A program made the position numbers and the translations under genes. Positions 5,452 to 7,016 of a stretch of 7,016 bases of DNA are shown here, piece after piece. The DNA lies in assembly GCA_018067055.1 (NCBI GenBank), contig JAGPVK010000422.1:1-7016 (forward strand), read 5' to 3'. The stretch comes from Sphingomonadales bacterium. Its GTDB lineage: Bacteria; Pseudomonadota; Alphaproteobacteria; Sphingomonadales; Sphingomonadaceae. How positions within the stretch are numbered: position 1 is the stretch's first letter; every line of letters starts with the position of its first letter. Under the pieces are notes generated by a model, which saw only the letters and a program-made list of their open reading frames with translations, ran no database searches and was not told the origin of the DNA.

Positions 5452-5460
5452 CCCCCCTTA

Positions 5461-5796
5461 AGTCCTTGTTTTTATTGGCTCGAAATTTTCCGCCTTCTAA
5501 TGATCTATAGGAGGGCAAAAAATCCACGCTCGTTCGATCGGTAGCGCTCGTCAGTAAGCTGGCGAACGATCGGGCGGGGGTGGAGTTTTTGACTGACACA
5601 GGCGACGGAGGAGCCTGTTTATCTGTCAGTGCGTTTTTCGCACCATTGCTGATGATGTTCGTACATACCGCTGGCGAAACGCCAACCGGATGGGGTGGGT
5701 CAGGCAGGGAGGGGAAGGGTTATCCCCAATCTCGCCTTTCAACGCCTGTGGCAACGGTCGGATTGTGCTGAGAATGGGAAGGAGGTCGGTGGCTCC
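5461..5796. other. Non-coding stretch with stem-loops and a DnaA-box-like site
   Basis: I support no gene here. Contents: a bulged stem-loop at 5592-5630 (ACTGACA with TGTCAGT, plus inner CAGGC with GCCTG); directly after it GTGCG-T5-CGCAC (5629-5643); a small perfect hairpin TGGCG-AAA-CGCCA (5672-5684); and TTATCCCCA (5720-5728), one mismatch from the DnaA box TTATCCACA. CGTTCG and CGAACG flank about 35 bases at 5529-5570. The region may hold the distal part of the origin, a single-strand initiation site or a small RNA. A plus-strand frame of 63 codons from GTG 5580 shows no domain and overlaps the stem-loops. Confidence 0.4.
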
Positions 5797-6363
5797 TCAA
5801 TTCTCCCCTTGCGGTACTTGCCTGATCCAGAAGGCGCAGAAGCTGGATCCGTTGTCCTGGTCCACGACCTGCCCACCGAACCACGATCTACCGCAGTTGT
5901 AGCGCACCAGATCATCGACCGAGAGGGCCGACTTGGCCGTTTCCATGCCATAGGCCAGCAGAAGGCCCAGAACGGCCCCTGTGGCGAGCATGGAGGCCAA
6001 CCACACCCAGAACCCGCCAAAGTAGCGCCACGCCTGCCTGCGGGCCTCTCCGGCGGCCTGTGAGAGGTTCCGGGCGGCTTCGAGGCTCTCGGTCCGGGTT
6101 TTCGCGATAGCCCCCTCAGCGGCGCTCGCAGCGGCTTTGGCGGTCTCTTCCCGGAGCACTGCCGCAACCCCCAGCAAACGCATCTCGACGGCTTTCTGGA
6201 CTTCGGGGCCAACCTTGCGCATCCGATCCACGCCCTCGGCCAGCATTTCGTGCAGGGCTTCGGCGTCGTCCTTGTCGAGACTGGTCCGCTTCAGGCGTTC
6301 CATGTCCTGCCGGATCAGGGTGATTTCATCGACGAGCTGCTGGAAGGGATCTTTAACGCTCAT
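5797..6363 (-). CDS. Coiled-coil, single-pass membrane protein of the mobilization operon
   Basis: A 188-residue protein I cannot name with certainty; it resembles uncharacterised proteins beside MobQ relaxases on alphaproteobacterial plasmids. Residues 1-112 are charged and largely helical, with heptad-like spacing (FQQLVDEITLIRQDMERL) and an Ala-rich middle. Residues about 116-138 are one strong membrane helix (FGGFWVWLASMLATGAVLGLLLA). The last 48 residues, with Cys157 and Cys176, probably lie outside the membrane. ATG 6363 overlaps the mobC stop as ATGA, so the two are translationally coupled. A membrane anchor made with a relaxosome protein could bring the relaxosome to a helper's coupling protein, as proposed for MobB of RSF1010. 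That role is inference. I see no clear terminator after it. Confidence 0.75.
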   Translation of the reverse strand: MSVKDPFQQLVDEITLIRQDMERLKRTSLDKDDAEALHEMLAEGVDRMRKVGPEVQKAVEMRLLGVAAVLREETAKAAASAAEGAIAKTRTESLEAARNLSQAAGEARRQAWRYFGGFWVWLASMLATGAVLGLLLAYGMETAKSALSVDDLVRYNCGRSWFGGQVVDQDNGSSFCAFWIRQVPQGEN

Positions 6364-6620
6364 GGACGTTCCGCCTTCGCAGCGACGCCATCCAGTTCTT
6401 CCAGCAACCCGACCAGCTCTTTTTGATCGACTTCGCGGGTGACGGCCCGACGCAGGAGGGCGGCGAGGGCGCGGGCCTTTTCCGGGTCTTTCAGCGCGTT
6501 GGAGATTGCCACTGATCCGACGATGATCTTGCGGCGGGTTTCGCTGGCCTTCTGTCTCTCTTTCAGACGGGCCAGCTTGGCCTGCGTCGCTGCAATCTGT
6601 TGATCAATACTCCGCGCCAT
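6360..6620 (-). CDS. mobC: Small relaxosome accessory protein (MobC/TraD-like)
   Basis: An 86-residue helical, basic protein. The first 30 residues are coiled-coil-like (IDQQIAATQAKLARLKERQK), followed by TRRKIIVGSVAISNAL (28-43), the motif I associate with MobC/TraD-type partners of MobQ relaxases, and an acidic helical end. Such proteins bind next to oriT and help the relaxase open the nick site. I chose ATG 6620 because GGAGG lies five bases upstream; the frame runs on to 6695, but that extension would enter oriT and lacks a ribosome binding site. It is divergent from mobA with oriT between them, the same layout as mobC-oriT-mobA in RSF1010. Its stop overlaps the next gene by four bases. 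Confidence 0.75.
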   Translation of the reverse strand: MARSIDQQIAATQAKLARLKERQKASETRRKIIVGSVAISNALKDPEKARALAALLRRAVTREVDQKELVGLLEELDGVAAKAERP

Positions 6621-6686
6621 TCTGACCTCCGCGCTCCTGACAATTGTTGATTTCTCGCAAAGGTTGAGGTAAGGTGCAAGACACGA

Positions 6687-6718
6687 AGTGCCCACTTATA
6701 CAAACGCTGCGCGTTTGT
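6687..6718 (-). other. Candidate origin of transfer (oriT) with nick motif
   Basis: On the minus strand the inverted repeat ACAAACGC-GCA-GCGTTTGT (6718-6700) is followed at 6698-6687 by TAAGTGGGCACT, which agrees with the RSF1010-type nick motif TAAGTGCGCCCT at 10 of 12 places. By analogy the cut would fall between 6691 and 6690, with transfer running towards mobC first and mobA last. The position between divergent mobC and mobA supports it. TATACA (6697-6702, plus strand) might serve as a -10 for mobA, so the relaxosome could repress its own genes. Confidence 0.65.
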
Positions 6719-6773
6719 GTGGGCGGGGGAGACTGGCGTTTCCCCTCGACCCCTAAGCGAAGTGCAGCACAGA

Positions 6774-7016
6774 ATGGCGATCTATCATCTCAGAGCTTCG
6801 ATGATTTCCCGCAGTCAGGGCCGCAGCGCCACGGCGGCTATCGCCTATCGTGTGGCGGAGCGCATCGAAGACCGCCGTACCGGGCTGACCTTCGATTACG
6901 CGGCGCGGGGCGGTGTCGATCACACCGAAATCCTCGCCCCGGATCATGCACCGGATTGGGGCCGCGACCGATCCGAGTTGTGGAACCGCGTCGAGGAAGC
7001 CGAGACCCGGAAGAAC
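6774..7016 (+). CDS. mobA: MobA/MobL (MobQ) relaxase, residues 1-81; continues at base 1 of the circle
   Basis: The N-terminal part of the relaxase gene. MAIYHL at the start and SRSQGRSATAAIAYR (12-26) form motif I of the MobA/MobL family. Tyr25 falls at the same number as the catalytic tyrosine of RSF1010 MobA that attaches to the nicked DNA. The frame is open to the end of the window and, after removing the terminal overlap, continues at base 142 to the stop at 1129-1131. The ribosome binding site before ATG 6774 is weak (AAGCGAAG), which may keep relaxase levels low. Confidence 0.93.
   Translation, partial: MAIYHLRASMISRSQGRSATAAIAYRVAERIEDRRTGLTFDYAARGGVDHTEILAPDHAPDWGRDRSELWNRVEEAETRKN
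6876..7016. repeat. Terminal direct repeat, right copy (circular contig overlap)
   Basis: Identical to bases 1-141. One copy should be removed to obtain the circular plasmid. Both copies lie inside the relaxase coding sequence, so neither is a transposon end or a true repeat. Confidence 0.95.

Larger units (their letters stand above)
5298..5460. other. Candidate origin of replication (oriV)
   Basis: The bases just upstream of rep combine an A+T-rich stretch (5298-5396) containing TCAAATATC twice (5299-5307 and 5365-5373) and TTCAAATTT (5385-5393) with a dense set of dyads and direct repeats to its right. Further repeats link outward: AAATTTCGAGC (5388-5398) has its reverse complement at 5478-5488. 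In pBBR1-like plasmids the origin also lies upstream of rep. A possible DnaA box is given separately. The boundaries are approximate. Confidence 0.6.

Noticed and set aside
5640..5690. Minus-strand 15-codon frame (MYEHHQQW...)
   Set aside because: Very short, with no ribosome binding site and no known relative.
5580..5771. Plus-strand frame of 63 codons from GTG
   Set aside because: It overlaps the stem-loops and lacks domain evidence; the G-run before GTG reflects local composition.
1..7016. CRISPR array, tRNA, rRNA or integron attC site
   Set aside because: No regularly spaced repeats with spacers, no tRNA or rRNA features, and the 3668-3720 dyad lacks attC core sites.

Overview
The window is almost certainly one complete small circular plasmid that was opened inside its relaxase gene. 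Bases 1-141 are repeated exactly at 6876-7016, and joining the ends there restores an uninterrupted mobA frame (ATG at 6774, through the junction, stop at 1129-1131). The unique circle is therefore 6875 bp. The genes point to an alphaproteobacterium, probably of the Rhodobacterales. This is an inference from the G+C-rich mobilization genes, the TraD/MobC-like partner and the rhodanese-ChrB/ChrA pair. Nothing here fixes the species.

There are three modules. (1) Mobilization, 5797-7016 continuing into 1-1131: a MobQ-type (MobA/MobL) relaxase on the plus strand; divergent from it, a small MobC/TraD-like relaxosome protein and a translationally coupled coiled-coil membrane protein; between them a candidate oriT with an inverted repeat and an RSF1010-like nick motif. 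The plasmid has no conjugation machinery or coupling protein, so it must be mobilized by a helper. (2) Replication and stability, 3780-5460 (minus strand): a pBBR1/RepL-type initiator, an HTH/coiled-coil protein and a PemK/MazF-family toxin in a tight operon with 9-11 base gaps, ending in a good rho-independent terminator. Upstream of rep lie an A+T-rich segment, a promoter, two copies of a 19-bp inverted sequence, a 28-bp perfect palindrome and tandem short repeats. These are the likely oriV and Rep autoregulation sites. (3) Cargo, about 1132-3779: chrB and chrA (chromate resistance) with their own promoter and a leader RNA that can hide the chrB ribosome binding site, flanked by non-coding sequence that includes a 17-bp perfect inverted repeat.

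Together these describe a compact mobilizable plasmid: Rep copies it, the toxin operon may penalise loss, MobA/MobC and oriT let it hitchhike, and ChrBA gives the host a selectable trait. From memory, small RepL-type plasmids with a conserved replication/stability/mobilization backbone and an exchangeable resistance cassette have been described in marine Roseobacter. This window fits that picture, but I could not search for it. The least explained parts are the rep leader with its duplicated start region, the long dyads around the rep promoter, the non-canonical partner of the toxin, the chrB leader RNA and the inverted repeat at the cargo edge.
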